From Halorarum salinum (lineage in GTDB: Archaea; Halobacteriota; Halobacteria; Halobacteriales; Haloferacaceae), in the NCBI RefSeq assembly GCF_013402875.1, contig NZ_CP058579.1, positions 310,001-374,000 on the forward strand: DNA of 64,000 nt. The letters are read 5' to 3'. A model generated the notes under the pieces. That model did no database searches and was not told the DNA's origin. It saw nothing but the letters and a program-made list of their open reading frames with translations. The position numbers and the translations under genes were made by a program. Numbering within the stretch: position 1 is the stretch's first letter; each line of letters starts with the position of its first letter. This document shows, piece after piece, positions 1 through 10,055 of this stretch.

Positions 1-2
1 CC

Positions 3-752
3 GATGACCACCGACGCGTCCCCGCCGTCCTCCCGGCCCCGACGCTCAGGTCGATCATCGGGGTGCCGTTGCGGCTGCAGACGTATCGGAACCTGCTGTA
101 CCTGTTGCTGGCGTTCCCGCTCGGGCTGCTGTACTTCACGTTCCTCGCGGTCGGCCTCTCGGTCGGGATCGGGCTCGCCGTCACCGTCGTCGGCGTCCCC
201 GTCCTCCTCGCCGTCCTGGCGACCGCGGTCGGGCTGGGGTCGGTCGAACGGGAACTCACGGCGCTCCTCCTCGGCATCGACATCGACCCGCCCGCGGACT
301 CCCCCCTCTCGCTCGCCGACGACCGGCCGTTCCTCGTCCGGGTGAAGGAGCTCGTCGTGGGTCCGGCGACGTGGAAGGCTCTCACCTACCTCGCGACGAA
401 ACTCGTGTTCGGAATCGCCTCGTTCGTGCTCATCACGTCGTTGCTCGTGACGGGCGTCGCCCTCCTGTTCGTCCCCTTCGTGTACGACCTCCCCGGCGTG
501 TACGTCGGCGTGCTGTTCGACCGACCGACGACGGTTCAGTCCGCGCTCGCCTACGGCTGGAGCGACCTCCTCGTCGGTGTTCGCGGCGTCGTCGAGCTCA
601 CCTCGTGGCAGGTGACGACGCTCCCGGAGGCGACCGCGGTCGCGCTCCTCGGCGTCGTCGTGATCGTCCTCTCGCTCAACGTGTTGAACGGGCTCGCGTG
701 GCTCTCGGGCCGTTACGCCAGGGTCATGCTCGGCGGGCCGGCGGCCGCGTAA
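3..752 (+). CDS. membrane sensor-domain protein (5' end uncertain)
   Basis: This is an integral membrane protein of the 'putative sensor' type. It opens with a motif resembling LRSxxGVPLRLQTYRNLLYL and has long hydrophobic stretches at about residues 10-60 and 115-165 of the GTG-started form, then a C-terminal one. The frame is open to the left edge of the window, and the residues before the GTG at 63 (APTLRSIIG) still look family-like. The true start may therefore lie upstream of the window, and 63 is only the first in-frame GTG seen. In haloarchaea such domains occur alone or fused to signalling modules; no kinase domain follows here. It is followed by a 243-bp gap and convergent gatB. The family call is by pattern only, and the ligand is unknown. 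Confidence 0.7.
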   Translation, partial: DDHRRVPAVLPAPTLRSIIGVPLRLQTYRNLLYLLLAFPLGLLYFTFLAVGLSVGIGLAVTVVGVPVLLAVLATAVGLGSVERELTALLLGIDIDPPADSPLSLADDRPFLVRVKELVVGPATWKALTYLATKLVFGIASFVLITSLLVTGVALLFVPFVYDLPGVYVGVLFDRPTTVQSALAYGWSDLLVGVRGVVELTSWQVTTLPEATAVALLGVVVIVLSLNVLNGLAWLSGRYARVMLGGPAAA

Positions 753-995
753 CGACGTCGGAGCGGCGTGGACGTCGTCCCCGCTCGCGGGTCGCAACCG
801 TCGGTTACCCCGTACCACCTCTCGACTCCGTTCCGTCGATGTTCTCCGATGGCATCGAAGCCCACGGGATCCGGTCGCGGTGAGATCCCGTCCGATCGAA
901 TCCTCTCCCGCCCCGGTGGACGCGGCTTCGTCGAAACCCTCGACCGACGATGGGTTTCGACGTCCCTTCGGTGATACGGAGGGTTAGAGCGCCCG

Positions 996-2513
996 TCAGC
1001 CGTCCAGCCGTTCGCGGAGCAACCGGTTCACCGTTCCGGGGTCCGCCGACCCGCCGGTGGCGGCCATCACCTGGCCGACGAGGAAGTTGACCGCGCCCTC
1101 GTCGCCGTCGTGGTAGTCCTCGACGGCGTCGGGGTTGTCCTCGATCGCCGCGTCGACGGCGTCGGTGACCGCGTCGTCGTCGGCCTTGCCGAGGCCCTCG
1201 CGCTCGATGACCTCGTCGGGGTCGAGTTCCTCGTCGAGCATCGTTCGCAGCACCGTCTCCTCGGCGTTCTTGGTCGTCACCTCGTCCTCGGCGACGAGTT
1301 CGACGAGCCGTTTGAACTCGTCGAGCCGACCGATCACGTCCTCGACGGCCATGTCGCGGTAGTTGAGTTCGCCGAGCAGGTTGTCCGCGACCCACGTCGC
1401 CGCGAGGTCCGGGTCGAACTCGGCGGCGACCTCCTCGTAGAGGTCCGCCACGGCCTTGCGGGATGTGAGCTTCGAGGCCGCCTCCGCGTCGAGGCCGTAC
1501 TCCTCGCGGAAGCGGGCGCGGCGGGCCTCCGGCAGTTCGGGGATGGGAATCTCCTCCTTCCAGTCGGAGACCTGCAGCGCCGGGAGGTCCGCCTCCCGGA
1601 AGTAGCGGTAGTCCTTCTCCTCCTCCTTCGAGCGCATGGAGACGGTGTTGCCGTGGGTCTCGTTGAAGTGGCGCGTCTCCTGCTCGACGGCGCCGCCGGA
1701 CTGGATGAGCCGGCGCTGGCGGCTTTCCTCGTAGGAGAGCGCCTTCTCGGCGCCCCTGTGGCTGGAGATGTTCTTCACCTCGGTCCGGTTGGCGGACTCG
1801 AGGGTGGAGTCGGCGATGGAGCCGTCCTCGCCGATCTCGTCGGCGGGGACCATCGAGAGGTTCGCGTCGATGCGGAGGCTGCCGTCCCGCGCGGCGTCGA
1901 AGATGCCCAGGTACTCGAACACCTCCTCCAGTTTCTCGAGGAAGGCGCGGACCTCGCCCGGGTCGCGGAAGTCGGGTTCGGTGACGACCTCCATCAGCGG
2001 CGTTCCCGCGCGGTTGTAGTCGATCAGCGTGTAGTCCGCGCGGTCGACGGAGGCGGTGCGGACGTCCAGCGACTCGGTCCCCTCGCGGACGTGCCGGAGG
2101 CTGCCGGGATCCTCCTCGAGGTGCGCGCGGCGGACGTTCACCGTGCGTCGCTCGCCCTCGTGGGAGAACTCCAGTTCGCCGTCAGCACACAGCGGGGCGT
2201 CGTACTGGGTGATCTGGAAGTTCTTCGGCAGGTCGGGGTAGTAGTAGTTCTTCCGGTGGAAGCTGGTCTCCTCGGGGATGTCCGCGTCGAGCGCCTTCCC
2301 CACCTTGACGGCGGCCTCGACGGCGGCCTCGTTGAGGACGGGGAGCGCCCCGGGGAGCCCCAGACAGACGGGGCAGACGCGCGTGTTCGGGGCCTCGTCC
2401 TCGGCGGGCTCGGTCGAGCATCCACAGAAGACCTTCGTGTCCGTCTCGAGCTGGACGTGGACCTCCAGCCCGATGACGGGTTCGAGGTCGGCCCGCTCGG
2501 CTGCTCGTGCCAT
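996..2513 (-). CDS. gatB: Asp-tRNA(Asn)/Glu-tRNA(Gln) amidotransferase subunit B
   Basis: GatB is the kinase/tRNA-binding subunit of the GatCAB amidotransferase, which converts Asp-tRNA(Asn) and/or Glu-tRNA(Gln) to the amidated forms in the cytoplasm. The 505-residue protein has the usual family length. Visible hallmarks are the N-terminal VIGLEVHVQL, the zinc cysteines (VFCGC and VCPVCLGLPGALP), the HRKNYYYPDLPKNFQITQY segment, and a C-terminal YqeY-like tail with FLVGQVMAATGG. The ATG at 2513 is preceded on the minus strand by a CTTTAC-like box about 25-31 bp upstream (2538-2544), consistent with a leaderless transcript. gatA and gatC are not in this window. Confidence 0.97.
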   Translation of the reverse strand: MARAAERADLEPVIGLEVHVQLETDTKVFCGCSTEPAEDEAPNTRVCPVCLGLPGALPVLNEAAVEAAVKVGKALDADIPEETSFHRKNYYYPDLPKNFQITQYDAPLCADGELEFSHEGERRTVNVRRAHLEEDPGSLRHVREGTESLDVRTASVDRADYTLIDYNRAGTPLMEVVTEPDFRDPGEVRAFLEKLEEVFEYLGIFDAARDGSLRIDANLSMVPADEIGEDGSIADSTLESANRTEVKNISSHRGAEKALSYEESRQRRLIQSGGAVEQETRHFNETHGNTVSMRSKEEEKDYRYFREADLPALQVSDWKEEIPIPELPEARRARFREEYGLDAEAASKLTSRKAVADLYEEVAAEFDPDLAATWVADNLLGELNYRDMAVEDVIGRLDEFKRLVELVAEDEVTTKNAEETVLRTMLDEELDPDEVIEREGLGKADDDAVTDAVDAAIEDNPDAVEDYHDGDEGAVNFLVGQVMAATGGSADPGTVNRLLRERLDG

Positions 2514-2632
2514 TACGCTGGAATCGGGGCGGCGGAGGTAAAGGCTAACGGAGCGGATTTCCGGGGGGCGACCGTGATGACCGCGCGAGTGCTCGCCGCA
2601 GGATTATTACTGCTCGCGGCAGTACCGCTGAT

Positions 2633-4561
2633 GTGATTCGAAACGCCCAGCGTAGCGGACGCTCCAGGCCGCTCGGACTAGAGAGCGGGCTGTCGGCGCT
2701 GCGAACGAGTCCCCAGTTCGACGGCTCCGTCGAACCCATCGGCGACCACGAGATGAACGAACACGTCGCCCTCCTCTCCGAAAACCACGAGGAGCGGTTC
2801 GCCGCCGTGACCCCGTTCCTGAAACAGGGGCTCGATCGGGGCGAACGGTGCATGTACGTCGTCGACGGGACGTCGCGGGCCGACGTGCTCGAGTCGCTGC
2901 GCGCCGCCGACGTCGACGTTGACGCCGCGCTCGACTCCGGGGCGCTCACGTTCCACACCGTCGAGGAGACCTACCTCCGGAACGGGTCGTTCGACGCCGA
3001 CGGGATGCTCGAGTTCTACGCCGACGCCGTCGAGGCGACGACCGCGGAGTACGAGGCGCTCCGCGTGACCGCGGAGATGGGGTGGGTCCTGCGCGACGGG
3101 ACCGACCTCGAGGAGTTCATGGAGTACGAGAGCAGGGTGAACAGGCTGTTCCGCGACGAGGACGCCATCGCGCTCTGTCAGTACGACTACGAGGCCACGC
3201 CGCCGAACGTCCTCCGCGACGTCATCAAGACGCACCCGCACCTCATCTACGACGGCACCGTCTTTCACAACATCTACTACATCCCGCCGGAGGAGTTCTT
3301 CGGTCCACGGCGGGCGGAGGCCGAGGCGGAGCAGATGCTCGCGACGCTGCTCGACCGCGCCGAGACGCGGACGGAGCTGGACGCCCACCAGTCGTCCCTC
3401 CGGCGGCTGAACGAGATCACGGCGGACCCGAACCGGTCGTTCGAGGGGAAGCTCGAGTCGCTCTTCGAGCTCGGCCGCGAGCGGTTCGGGCTCGAACTCG
3501 GCGCGATGGCCCGCGTCGACGTCGGGGCGGACGGGTTCGAGGTCGAGCACGTCGGCGGCGACCGCGGGCGCTTCGAGCCGGGCGTCGAGCTGTCGCTCTC
3601 GGAGACGTACTGTCCCGCCGCCATCGGGAACGGGGCGGCCGGGAGCGTGACCGAACCCGAGGCGGAGGGGTACGGCGACGCCGTCGTCCGTCGGGAGTTC
3701 GGCCTCCGGACGTACCTGGGCACGCACGTCGAGGTCGACGGTGGGCCGGACCGGACGTTCTTCTTCGCCTCCTCGGAGCCGCGGACGGGAGGGTTCACGG
3801 ACGCCGAGTGCACGTTCCTGAAGCTGATGGGCCAGTGGGTGAAGGGGGAGCTCGAACGCCGGAAGCGCGAGCGGGCCCTCGAGGCGTCGAACGAGCGGCT
3901 CGAACAGTTCGCCTACGCCGCCTCCCACGACCTGCAGGAGCCGCTCCGGATGGTGTCGAGCTACCTGCAACTCGTCGAGCGCCGGACCGACGGCGACCTC
4001 CCCGAGGAGTGCGAGGAGTTCATCGAGTTCGCCGTCGACGGCGCCGACCGCATGCGGAACATGATCGACGGCCTGCTCGCGTACTCGCGCGTCGGGACGG
4101 GGGAGGAGCCGTTCGAGCCCGTCGACCTCGAGACGGTCGTTGCGGACGTCCGCAACGACCTCGGGCTGCAGATCGAGGAGATCGACGCCACGATCACCGC
4201 CGACCCGCTCCCGACCGTCGCGGGCGACGGCGGGCAGTTGCGACAGCTGCTCCAGAACCTGCTGGACAACGCGATGGAGTACAACTGCGAGGGCACACCG
4301 GAGGTACACGTCTCCGCCGAGCGGACCGGGAGCGACTGGACCGTCTCCGTCCGCGACGACGGCATCGGCATCGACCCCGACGACGCCGAGCGCGTCTTCG
4401 ACGTGTTCGAGCGGCTCCACGGCCGAAAGTGCCACGAGGGGACCGGCATCGGCCTCGCGCTGTGCGAGCGGATCGTCGAGCGACACGACGGCGAGATCTG
4501 GGTCGAACCCGGCCGCGAGGACGGGACGACCGTCTCGTTCACGCTGCCCGCGGCCGGGTAG
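2633..4561 (+). CDS. MEDS-GAF sensor histidine kinase
   Basis: This is a cytoplasmic sensor kinase with three modules and no membrane segment. Residues about 20-215 form an MEDS domain (motifs LKQGLDRGERCMYVVDG and VLRDVIKTHPHLIYDG). Residues about 275-395 form a GAF domain with YCPAAIGNG. HisKA and HATPase_c follow, with the phospho-acceptor at about H432 in YAASHDLQEP, the N-box QNLLDNAMEYN, and DDGIGIDPDDAERVF and GTGIGLALCERIVE boxes. No receiver domain is fused, so a separate partner must exist. The GTG at 2633 is used because the residues before the ATG at 2753 (LRTSPQFDGSVEP) already resemble the N-terminal stretch of haloarchaeal MEDS proteins; 2753 is the alternative start. Redox, light or one-carbon sensing are all possible. 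Confidence 0.9.
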   Translation: MIRNAQRSGRSRPLGLESGLSALRTSPQFDGSVEPIGDHEMNEHVALLSENHEERFAAVTPFLKQGLDRGERCMYVVDGTSRADVLESLRAADVDVDAALDSGALTFHTVEETYLRNGSFDADGMLEFYADAVEATTAEYEALRVTAEMGWVLRDGTDLEEFMEYESRVNRLFRDEDAIALCQYDYEATPPNVLRDVIKTHPHLIYDGTVFHNIYYIPPEEFFGPRRAEAEAEQMLATLLDRAETRTELDAHQSSLRRLNEITADPNRSFEGKLESLFELGRERFGLELGAMARVDVGADGFEVEHVGGDRGRFEPGVELSLSETYCPAAIGNGAAGSVTEPEAEGYGDAVVRREFGLRTYLGTHVEVDGGPDRTFFFASSEPRTGGFTDAECTFLKLMGQWVKGELERRKRERALEASNERLEQFAYAASHDLQEPLRMVSSYLQLVERRTDGDLPEECEEFIEFAVDGADRMRNMIDGLLAYSRVGTGEEPFEPVDLETVVADVRNDLGLQIEEIDATITADPLPTVAGDGGQLRQLLQNLLDNAMEYNCEGTPEVHVSAERTGSDWTVSVRDDGIGIDPDDAERVFDVFERLHGRKCHEGTGIGLALCERIVERHDGEIWVEPGREDGTTVSFTLPAAG

Positions 4562-4582
4562 CGGGACCGGGCGTCGCCGGCG

Positions 4583-4816
4583 TCAGCGGGCGTACAGCGG
4601 CTTCCCGAGCAGCTCCGTGAGCGCGGCCCCGTCGTTCGGCGTGACGGCCACGTACGGCCGCGAGACCGGCCCGAACACGTCGACGACGCGCCCGACCGTG
4701 GACAGCGAGTCGTCGACCACCATCGTGCCGACGTCGACGGGGTCCTCGTCCGACGGCACGCGCACGACCGCGACCCCGCCGGCGGTCCGGACGACCTCGC
4801 CGACGCGGCGCATCAC
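4583..4816 (-). CDS. gar1: H/ACA RNP component Gar1
   Basis: Gar1 is a small beta-barrel protein that binds the Cbf5 pseudouridine synthase in H/ACA guide-RNA particles modifying rRNA and tRNA. The 77-residue translation matches archaeal Gar1 in length and pattern: RRVGEVVR at the start, [33 protein letters not shown] in the core (too long to quote contiguously beyond this outline), and a short LLGKPLYAR tail. Two ATG codons are adjacent (4816 and 4813). It overlaps the srp19 stop by 4 bp in an ATGA arrangement, so the two are co-transcribed and probably translationally coupled, as is common in haloarchaea. Confidence 0.93.
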   Translation of the reverse strand: MMRRVGEVVRTAGGVAVVRVPSDEDPVDVGTMVVDDSLSTVGRVVDVFGPVSRPYVAVTPNDGAALTELLGKPLYAR

Positions 4817-5094
4817 TCACCCCGGAGGATGCCGATGTAGGCGGCGACCGCCTGCACGAGGTCGTTCTTCGCGGTGTCCTCGGTTCCGGAGACCAGGACG
4901 CGCCCGCGGGGTTCGTACTCCCGCGAGTACGTCCCGTCGCGTTCGATCGTCGCGTCGTAGCCGACCTGCTGGACCGCCTTCGCGATCTCGTCCACCGTCG
5001 GCTCCGCGACCGCCTGCTCCTGGGCGACCCGCCGCCCCTCCGCCCGGGTGAGCGCCGCGTCGAAGTACGCGGGCCAGAGGACGTTCTCGACCAT
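4813..5094 (-). CDS. srp19: signal recognition particle 19 kDa protein
   Basis: SRP19 binds helices 6 and 8 of 7S RNA and helps SRP54 load onto the signal recognition particle. The 93-residue protein starts [12 protein letters not shown] and ends with the archaeal SRP19 pattern GRVLVSG...[12 protein letters not shown]. An open frame extends far upstream, but the ATG at 5094 gives the family-typical start, and the upstream translation is GC-rich shadow of the TRAP permease. It is the first gene of a two-gene unit with gar1. The 98-bp spacer from the TRAP permease stop suggests its own promoter. Confidence 0.94.
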   Translation of the reverse strand: MVENVLWPAYFDAALTRAEGRRVAQEQAVAEPTVDEIAKAVQQVGYDATIERDGTYSREYEPRGRVLVSGTEDTAKNDLVQAVAAYIGILRGE

Positions 5095-5192
5095 ACCGGA
5101 GGGGTGTGCGCCGGGCGGAAAAAGGGTGCTATCCGGCGGGGGGCGTCTCCGACGGCGAGTCGGATCGGACGGGTTCGCGCCGGGACCGCCGG

Positions 5193-7871
5193 TCAGGCGA
5201 CCACCCGGTCGTCCTCGCGCACCGTCCCGAACAGGAGCACGGCCAGCAAGCCGGCACCGGCGAACCGCGCGAGCACGTCCGTCGTCGTGGTGTAGGCCAC
5301 GAGGTCGAGTCCGACCAGCCCGAGACCGGCGGCCGCCGGCGAGAGCAGCAGCGCCGGCACCATCAGGAGCAGCGACGCGAGCGCGTAGCCGACGCGCCCG
5401 ACCGTCGGCACCTCGTCGTCGTAGAAGCCGATGATCGCCACGCCGAGCGCCCAGATGCCGACGAACATGCCGACGATGGGGACGACGACCTCCGAGAGGA
5501 GGTAGACGGGGTCCGAGAGGTCCGCGAGCGTCAGCAGCACCGCCTCGCCCTCGGTCCGGCGCAACAGCAGGATTCCGGGCGAGAACACGAACGCGAAGGG
5601 GACGAGGATCTTGTTCAGCGACAGCAGGAAGGCGATCCGGCCGGTCCCCCACTCGTCGGCCTTGGCCACGCCCGCGGCCGCGTACGCCGCGACCGCGACC
5701 GGCGGGGTCACGTCGGCCATCAGGCCGAAGTACAGCACGAACAGGTGCGCCGCGAGGATCGGCACCCCGAGCCCCTCCAGCGCGCCGCCGAGCGTCGCGA
5801 TGAGCAGGATGTACATCACCGTCGTCGGCATCCCGAGCCCGAGGATCAGCGCGGCGACGCCGGCGATGAGCAGGGTGAGGACGAGCGACCCGCCCGACAG
5901 CGTCACGATGAGCGAGGTGAGGTTCGGCCCGAGGCCGCTCACGCTGATGACGCCGGGGATGACGCCCGCCGCCGCGACCGCCACGACGACCGTGGTCGCC
6001 GTGCGGGCGCCCGAGTCCATCGACTGGACGATGAAGGTCACGAACCGGTACGCCTGGTTGTCGGCGAGTCCGGGGCGACCGACGCGTCCGGCGACGGCCT
6101 CGGCCGTGTCGTCGACGCTATCGTCGAGTTCCAGCAGCCGCGACTCCACGCCGGGGCGGACGAGGAGCACCCCGACGGAGACGACGAGGACGATCACGTC
6201 GAGGGAGCTCACCGCCTCGCGGAGCGCGGCGACGGGCGACAGCGGCGTCCCCGCCGCGCCGGTCACCAGCCCCGCGACCCCGACGCCTGCGACGGCCAGC
6301 GCCGCCGCCTGCGCGAGGAACCCGAGGCCGATGCCGGCGAGCAGCGGCACGCGCGTCCCGCGGGACCACGCGGCGACGAGCGCGACGAGCGCGACGACGG
6401 CCACGATGGTGTACCAGCCGGACCGTCCGACCGACAGCCGGCGGATCACCAGGTAGTACAGCAGCAGCACGATCGGCACGAGGTAGAACCAGCCCCGCCG
6501 GAGGAGGTCCCCCACCCGCGGGAGCGTCGACCGGTCGACGCCGCCGATGCCGTGTCTGGCCGCCTCGAAGTGGACCATCACCCACATGCCGAAGAAGAAG
6601 GCGATCGCCGGGACGGCGGCCGCGACGATCACCTCGCCGTAGGGCGTCCCGGTGTACTCGACGATGAGGAACGCCGCGGCGCCCATCACCGGCGGCAGGA
6701 TCTGGCCGCCGGAGGAGCTCGACGCCTCGACGCCCCCGGCGAACTCCGGCGAGTAGCCCGACCGCTTCATCAGCGGGATGGTGAACGCGCCGGTCGTCAC
6801 GGTGTTGGCGATCGACGATCCCGAGAGCATCCCCATGAACCCCGAGGAGACGACCGACGCCTTCGCCGGACCGCCCCGCCGGGAGCCCGTCAGCGCGTAC
6901 GCGAAGTCGATGAACCACCTGCCCGCGCCGGACGTCTCGAGGAACGCGCCGAAGAGGATGAAGATGAAGATGAACCGGACCGAGACCGTGACGGGGATGC
7001 CGAACACGCCCTGGGAGGTGAACCAGAGGTTGCGGACGACGTTCGCCCACGAGAGCTGCGGGATGGAGAAGATGCCGACGAGCGCAGCGTCCCGCGGGAT
7101 GAAGTGCCCGAAGTAGGCGTACGCGATGAACGACGCGACGAGGCCGGCGAGGAACGTCCCCAGCGCCCGCCGGGTCGCCTCCAGCACGAGCAGGACGCCG
7201 ACCGTGCCGAGGAGCAGCGCGTACGACGCGTCGAGCGGGAGCCCGACCGCCGTCAGCGCCGCCGCCGGCGCCCGGAGGATCGGGTACACCTCGCCGATCG
7301 GTCGCCCCCCCTCCAGCCCCAGGATGCGGAGCACGCTGCTGATCTCGTCGAACTCCTGGAGGAAGTACACCGGCGAGGTGAGCGTGAGGACGACGAGCAC
7401 GAGGTCTGCCGGCGTCACGCGGTCGCGGTTCGGGTCGACCGCGAACCACCGGACCGCCCCCCGGACCGGCTCCACCGCGCGGCGGGCGGCCGGCCCCAGG
7501 CCGGCGACCGCGTCCGCGAGGGCGCCGAGCCGCCGGGCGACGGCGCCGGTCCCGTCCGTCCCCGGGAACAGCAGGAACGCGAGCACCAGCGCGAACGAGA
7601 CGTGGACGACGTTCGCCTGTAGCTGCTGGAGGGCGAACAGCTCCACCTCCCCGAGCAGGGGGAGCGTGAACCGGACGGTGAAGCTGCGAGCCGCCAGGAT
7701 CATCTGGAACAGCGAGAAGAGGATCGCGACCGCCGAGACGACGATCGCGGCGATCCCCCCGAGCGACCGCTTGCGCTCGATCTCCTCCAGGAGCTCCTCG
7801 GTGTCCGTCGACTCCGCGTCGGTCGGAGCGGCGTCCGGACCGGGCTCCTCCGGCGGTTCGCCTACGCCCAT
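5193..7871 (-). CDS. TRAP transporter fused permease (DctQM type)
   Basis: This is the membrane component of a tripartite ATP-independent periplasmic transporter, with small (DctQ, about residues 30-230) and large (DctM, about 330-850) subunits fused. Length (892 aa) and more than a dozen hydrophobic segments fit the fused permeases that pair with TAXI binding proteins. Recognisable are [17 protein letters not shown], the [13 protein letters not shown] loop and [17 protein letters not shown]. It lies directly downstream of DUF1850 (10-bp overlap) and the TAXI binding protein, forming one operon read on the minus strand. Uptake is driven by the ion gradient. The substrate is likely an organic acid such as a dicarboxylate or glutamate but cannot be set from sequence. 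Confidence 0.93.
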   Translation of the reverse strand: MGVGEPPEEPGPDAAPTDAESTDTEELLEEIERKRSLGGIAAIVVSAVAILFSLFQMILAARSFTVRFTLPLLGEVELFALQQLQANVVHVSFALVLAFLLFPGTDGTGAVARRLGALADAVAGLGPAARRAVEPVRGAVRWFAVDPNRDRVTPADLVLVVLTLTSPVYFLQEFDEISSVLRILGLEGGRPIGEVYPILRAPAAALTAVGLPLDASYALLLGTVGVLLVLEATRRALGTFLAGLVASFIAYAYFGHFIPRDAALVGIFSIPQLSWANVVRNLWFTSQGVFGIPVTVSVRFIFIFILFGAFLETSGAGRWFIDFAYALTGSRRGGPAKASVVSSGFMGMLSGSSIANTVTTGAFTIPLMKRSGYSPEFAGGVEASSSSGGQILPPVMGAAAFLIVEYTGTPYGEVIVAAAVPAIAFFFGMWVMVHFEAARHGIGGVDRSTLPRVGDLLRRGWFYLVPIVLLLYYLVIRRLSVGRSGWYTIVAVVALVALVAAWSRGTRVPLLAGIGLGFLAQAAALAVAGVGVAGLVTGAAGTPLSPVAALREAVSSLDVIVLVVSVGVLLVRPGVESRLLELDDSVDDTAEAVAGRVGRPGLADNQAYRFVTFIVQSMDSGARTATTVVVAVAAAGVIPGVISVSGLGPNLTSLIVTLSGGSLVLTLLIAGVAALILGLGMPTTVMYILLIATLGGALEGLGVPILAAHLFVLYFGLMADVTPPVAVAAYAAAGVAKADEWGTGRIAFLLSLNKILVPFAFVFSPGILLLRRTEGEAVLLTLADLSDPVYLLSEVVVPIVGMFVGIWALGVAIIGFYDDEVPTVGRVGYALASLLLMVPALLLSPAAAGLGLVGLDLVAYTTTTDVLARFAGAGLLAVLLFGTVREDDRVVA

Positions 7872-8350
7872 GGCACCCGTCCCCGTCGCTCGCCGGCCCC
7901 CTCCGAGACGCGGAAGCGTACCGTCTCCCCGCCGGACAGTTCGACGAGGTCGTAACGCTCGCCGTCGACGACGAGCTCGTGTCCGGCGATCTCGCCCGGC
8001 GAGACGTACAGCTCCTCGGTCTCGGCGTTCGGCTCGAAGACGAACGCGCCGTCGTCCGTCCGGTTCACGTCGGCGGTCGAGGGGAGCCCGGCGCCGTACG
8101 AGGAGAACTCCATGCGGGTCATCACGAGCGACCCGTTCCGGAGCTCGTACGTCTCGACGACCGGGGTCTTCTCGACGCTGTGTGTGTACTCGAGCACGAA
8201 GCCGTCCGTCCGGACCGTGAGCAGCTCCTCGCCGTCCTGCTCGACGACGAGCAGCGGGTCGGCCGGCGCGGTCACCGCCCCGACCCCGGCGAGCACGACG
8301 GCCATCCCCGCGATCGCCGTGATCGCCGCGAGCGTCACGCCCCCTCGCAT
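7862..8350 (-). CDS. DUF1850 protein of the TRAP operon
   Basis: This 162-residue protein has an N-terminal signal/anchor (about residues 5-28) and an exported beta-rich domain. The diagnostic DUF1850 stretch EYTHSVEKTPVVETY is present at about residues 54-68. DUF1850 genes are regularly found between TAXI-type binding proteins and fused TRAP permeases, and that is the exact arrangement here. The start is 4 bp after the binding-protein stop, and the end overlaps the permease start by 10 bp. The molecular role is unknown; accessory function in substrate delivery or assembly is inferred from context. Confidence 0.85.
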   Translation of the reverse strand: MRGGVTLAAITAIAGMAVVLAGVGAVTAPADPLLVVEQDGEELLTVRTDGFVLEYTHSVEKTPVVETYELRNGSLVMTRMEFSSYGAGLPSTADVNRTDDGAFVFEPNAETEELYVSPGEIAGHELVVDGERYDLVELSGGETVRFRVSEGAGERRGRVPWA

Positions 8351-8354
8351 CGAT

Positions 8355-9398
8355 CTACCCGAAGTAGCGGGCGGCGCCCTCGTGGAGGTCGATGGACATC
8401 CCGTCCTGTGCCGTGTCGGCGCTGATGAAGTCCGTCTTGATCGTCAGTTCGTCCACGTTGTCGAAGATGGCCGCGGTGACCTCCTCGACGACGTCGGCGT
8501 CGTACTCCGCCCGGGTGGCGATCATCGCCTGCACCGAGACGGTGGCGACGTCCTCGTCGATGCCGGAGTAGGTGCCGGCCGGGATGGTGTCGTCCGCGAA
8601 CCACGAGGCGGCGTCCCGTAGCTGGCTGCGGGTCTCGTCGTCGAGGTTCAGGATCTCGATGTCGGACGTCTCCGCGAGGTCCGCGACCGCGCCGACCGGC
8701 CAGCCGCCGACGACGAACGCGGCGTCGACGTCGCCGTCGCGGAGCTGGTCGGCCGCCGTGCCGAAGTCGGCGTTCTGCTCGTCGAAGTCCTGGGGCGTGA
8801 TGCCGACGGTCTCGAGGATCTGGAGCGCGTTCACCTGCGTCCCCGAGCCGAGATCGCCCGTGTTGATCGAGGCCCCCTCCATGTCCGAGAGCGACTCGAT
8901 CCCGGCGTCGGGCCGGGTCACGATGTGGATCGTCTCGGGGTACAGCGTCGCGACGCCCCGGAGGCTCTCGACCGGGTTGCCCTGGAACGCCTCGAGGCCC
9001 TCGCCGTTGGCCGCGAAGTACGCGATGTCGTTCTGGATCAGCGCGAAGTCGGCGTCGCCGTTCGCCAGGCTCCCGACGTTCTCGACGGACGCGCCGGTCG
9101 ACTGGACCTGCAGCGTGTGCGGCGTGTTCGCCTCCACGACCCCCTTGAACTCGTTCGAGAGGGGGTAGTAGGTGCCGGACTGCCCGCCCGCGTGCCAGGA
9201 GATCCGCTGGCCCTGGCCGCCGTTCCCGCCGTCCTCGGTCCCCTCGTCGGTGGCGTCCCCGTTTCCGCCGCCGTTGCCGCCACCGTTCCCGTCGCCGTTT
9301 CCGCCGTCGGTACAGCCGGCGAGGCCGACGAGACCGGCCGTGCCGGTCGCCTTCAGTACGTCGCGACGGTTCAGATCGAGCGGAGTTCTCCGTGACAT
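8355..9398 (-). CDS. TAXI family TRAP solute-binding lipoprotein
   Basis: This is the extracytoplasmic solute receptor of the TRAP system. The N terminus has a twin-arginine-type leader (LNRRDVLKATGTAGLVGLAGC) with a lipobox LAGC, then a Gly/Asn/Asp-rich linker typical of haloarchaeal lipoproteins. The TAXI domain follows with GTYYPLSNEF, TGASVENV, DADFALIQNDIAY and a late GGWPVGAVADLAE segment. The ATG at 9398 is chosen over the longer open frame because it begins the leader and lies about 30 bp from a clear TATA element at 9424-9432, giving a leaderless or near-leaderless mRNA. It is the first gene of the three-gene TRAP operon. Confidence 0.93.
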   Translation of the reverse strand: MSRRTPLDLNRRDVLKATGTAGLVGLAGCTDGGNGDGNGGGNGGGNGDATDEGTEDGGNGGQGQRISWHAGGQSGTYYPLSNEFKGVVEANTPHTLQVQSTGASVENVGSLANGDADFALIQNDIAYFAANGEGLEAFQGNPVESLRGVATLYPETIHIVTRPDAGIESLSDMEGASINTGDLGSGTQVNALQILETVGITPQDFDEQNADFGTAADQLRDGDVDAAFVVGGWPVGAVADLAETSDIEILNLDDETRSQLRDAASWFADDTIPAGTYSGIDEDVATVSVQAMIATRAEYDADVVEEVTAAIFDNVDELTIKTDFISADTAQDGMSIDLHEGAARYFG

Positions 9399-9423
9399 AC
9401 GTACTCGAAGAACCCCCTCGAGG

Positions 9424-9432
9424 ATATTTATG
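9424..9432 (-). promoter_or_regulatory. TATA box of the TRAP operon
   Basis: The minus strand reads CATAAATAT, centred about 30 bp upstream of the ATG at 9398. This is the spacing expected for a leaderless haloarchaeal transcript. The rest of the 271-bp spacer up to 9669 shows no ORF with coding character. Confidence 0.6.
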
Positions 9433-9669
9433 CGCATCGTAACTCCAGTGGGGAGTACGAACTTCCAATTCGCGGCCGAATCGCCGAGGATCGGCCCTCG
9501 ACGGGATGGACGCTCCCTCACAGGGCGGATTCACGACGCGGATGAGCCTGTCGTACGATGGAAACTGGCCTCGCCCACGAGAGGGGCGAGCCTACCGTCG
9601 CCGGGGCTGGCGGTCTATCGGCTTCGCCCGTCCATGACCGGCCGCCCGGTGGAGAGGAGGGTGAACGGC

Positions 9670-9978
9670 TCAGTCGGCGTTCTGGGGGGTAGACCGCGGC
9701 GCGGACCGCCGGTCTGTCCCCGTCCCGAACAGGTGGTCGAACGGGTGGGGCGAGCGGAGGGTCGCGATGAGGCTCCACATCACCCCGGTCAGGAGCGATC
9801 CGAAGGCGGACATCGTCATCCCGAGGCTGAAGAAGGTCACCCCGTAGACGATGCCTATCGTCGCGGACGGCATCGAGGTCCCGAGCGGGACGTTCGCCAT
9901 CGAGTCGCGGAGGGTCGGGACGAGCACGACGAGCGAGAAGACGCTCCCGCACAGGAAGACTAGGTCTTGCCACATCAT
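9670..9978 (-). CDS. small three-TM membrane protein, SemiSWEET-like
   Basis: This hydrophobic protein of 102 residues has helices at about 5-23, 38-58 and 60-77 and a polar, charged tail. The pattern GSVFSLVVLVPTLRD, then PLGTSMPS, then a final helix ending in MWSLIA is reminiscent of a half-SWEET/PQ-loop sugar transporter (PT in place of PQ), but this is weak. Two adjacent ATG codons exist (9978 and 9975). A perfect-arm palindrome lies about 80-95 bp upstream (10056-10073) and may be its operator. It is not clearly part of an operon. Function is unknown. Confidence 0.7.
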   Translation of the reverse strand: MMWQDLVFLCGSVFSLVVLVPTLRDSMANVPLGTSMPSATIGIVYGVTFFSLGMTMSAFGSLLTGVMWSLIATLRSPHPFDHLFGTGTDRRSAPRSTPQNAD

Positions 9979-10055
9979 CGTTCCTTTTCGAATTTGAAGT
10001 CAGTTCTGGAGGTGTGGTTCATCGAATCTACAAAATAGTCTCGGCCTGATAAGGG

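Noticed and set aside
2678-4486. 602-codon minus-strand frame opposite the histidine kinase
   Set aside because: Shadow of the kinase gene; the plus strand shows ordered kinase motifs.
5106-7622. 838-codon plus-strand frame opposite the TRAP permease
   Set aside because: Arg/Asp/Glu/Gly-rich shadow typical of the antisense of GC-rich genes; the minus-strand permease is clearly the real gene.
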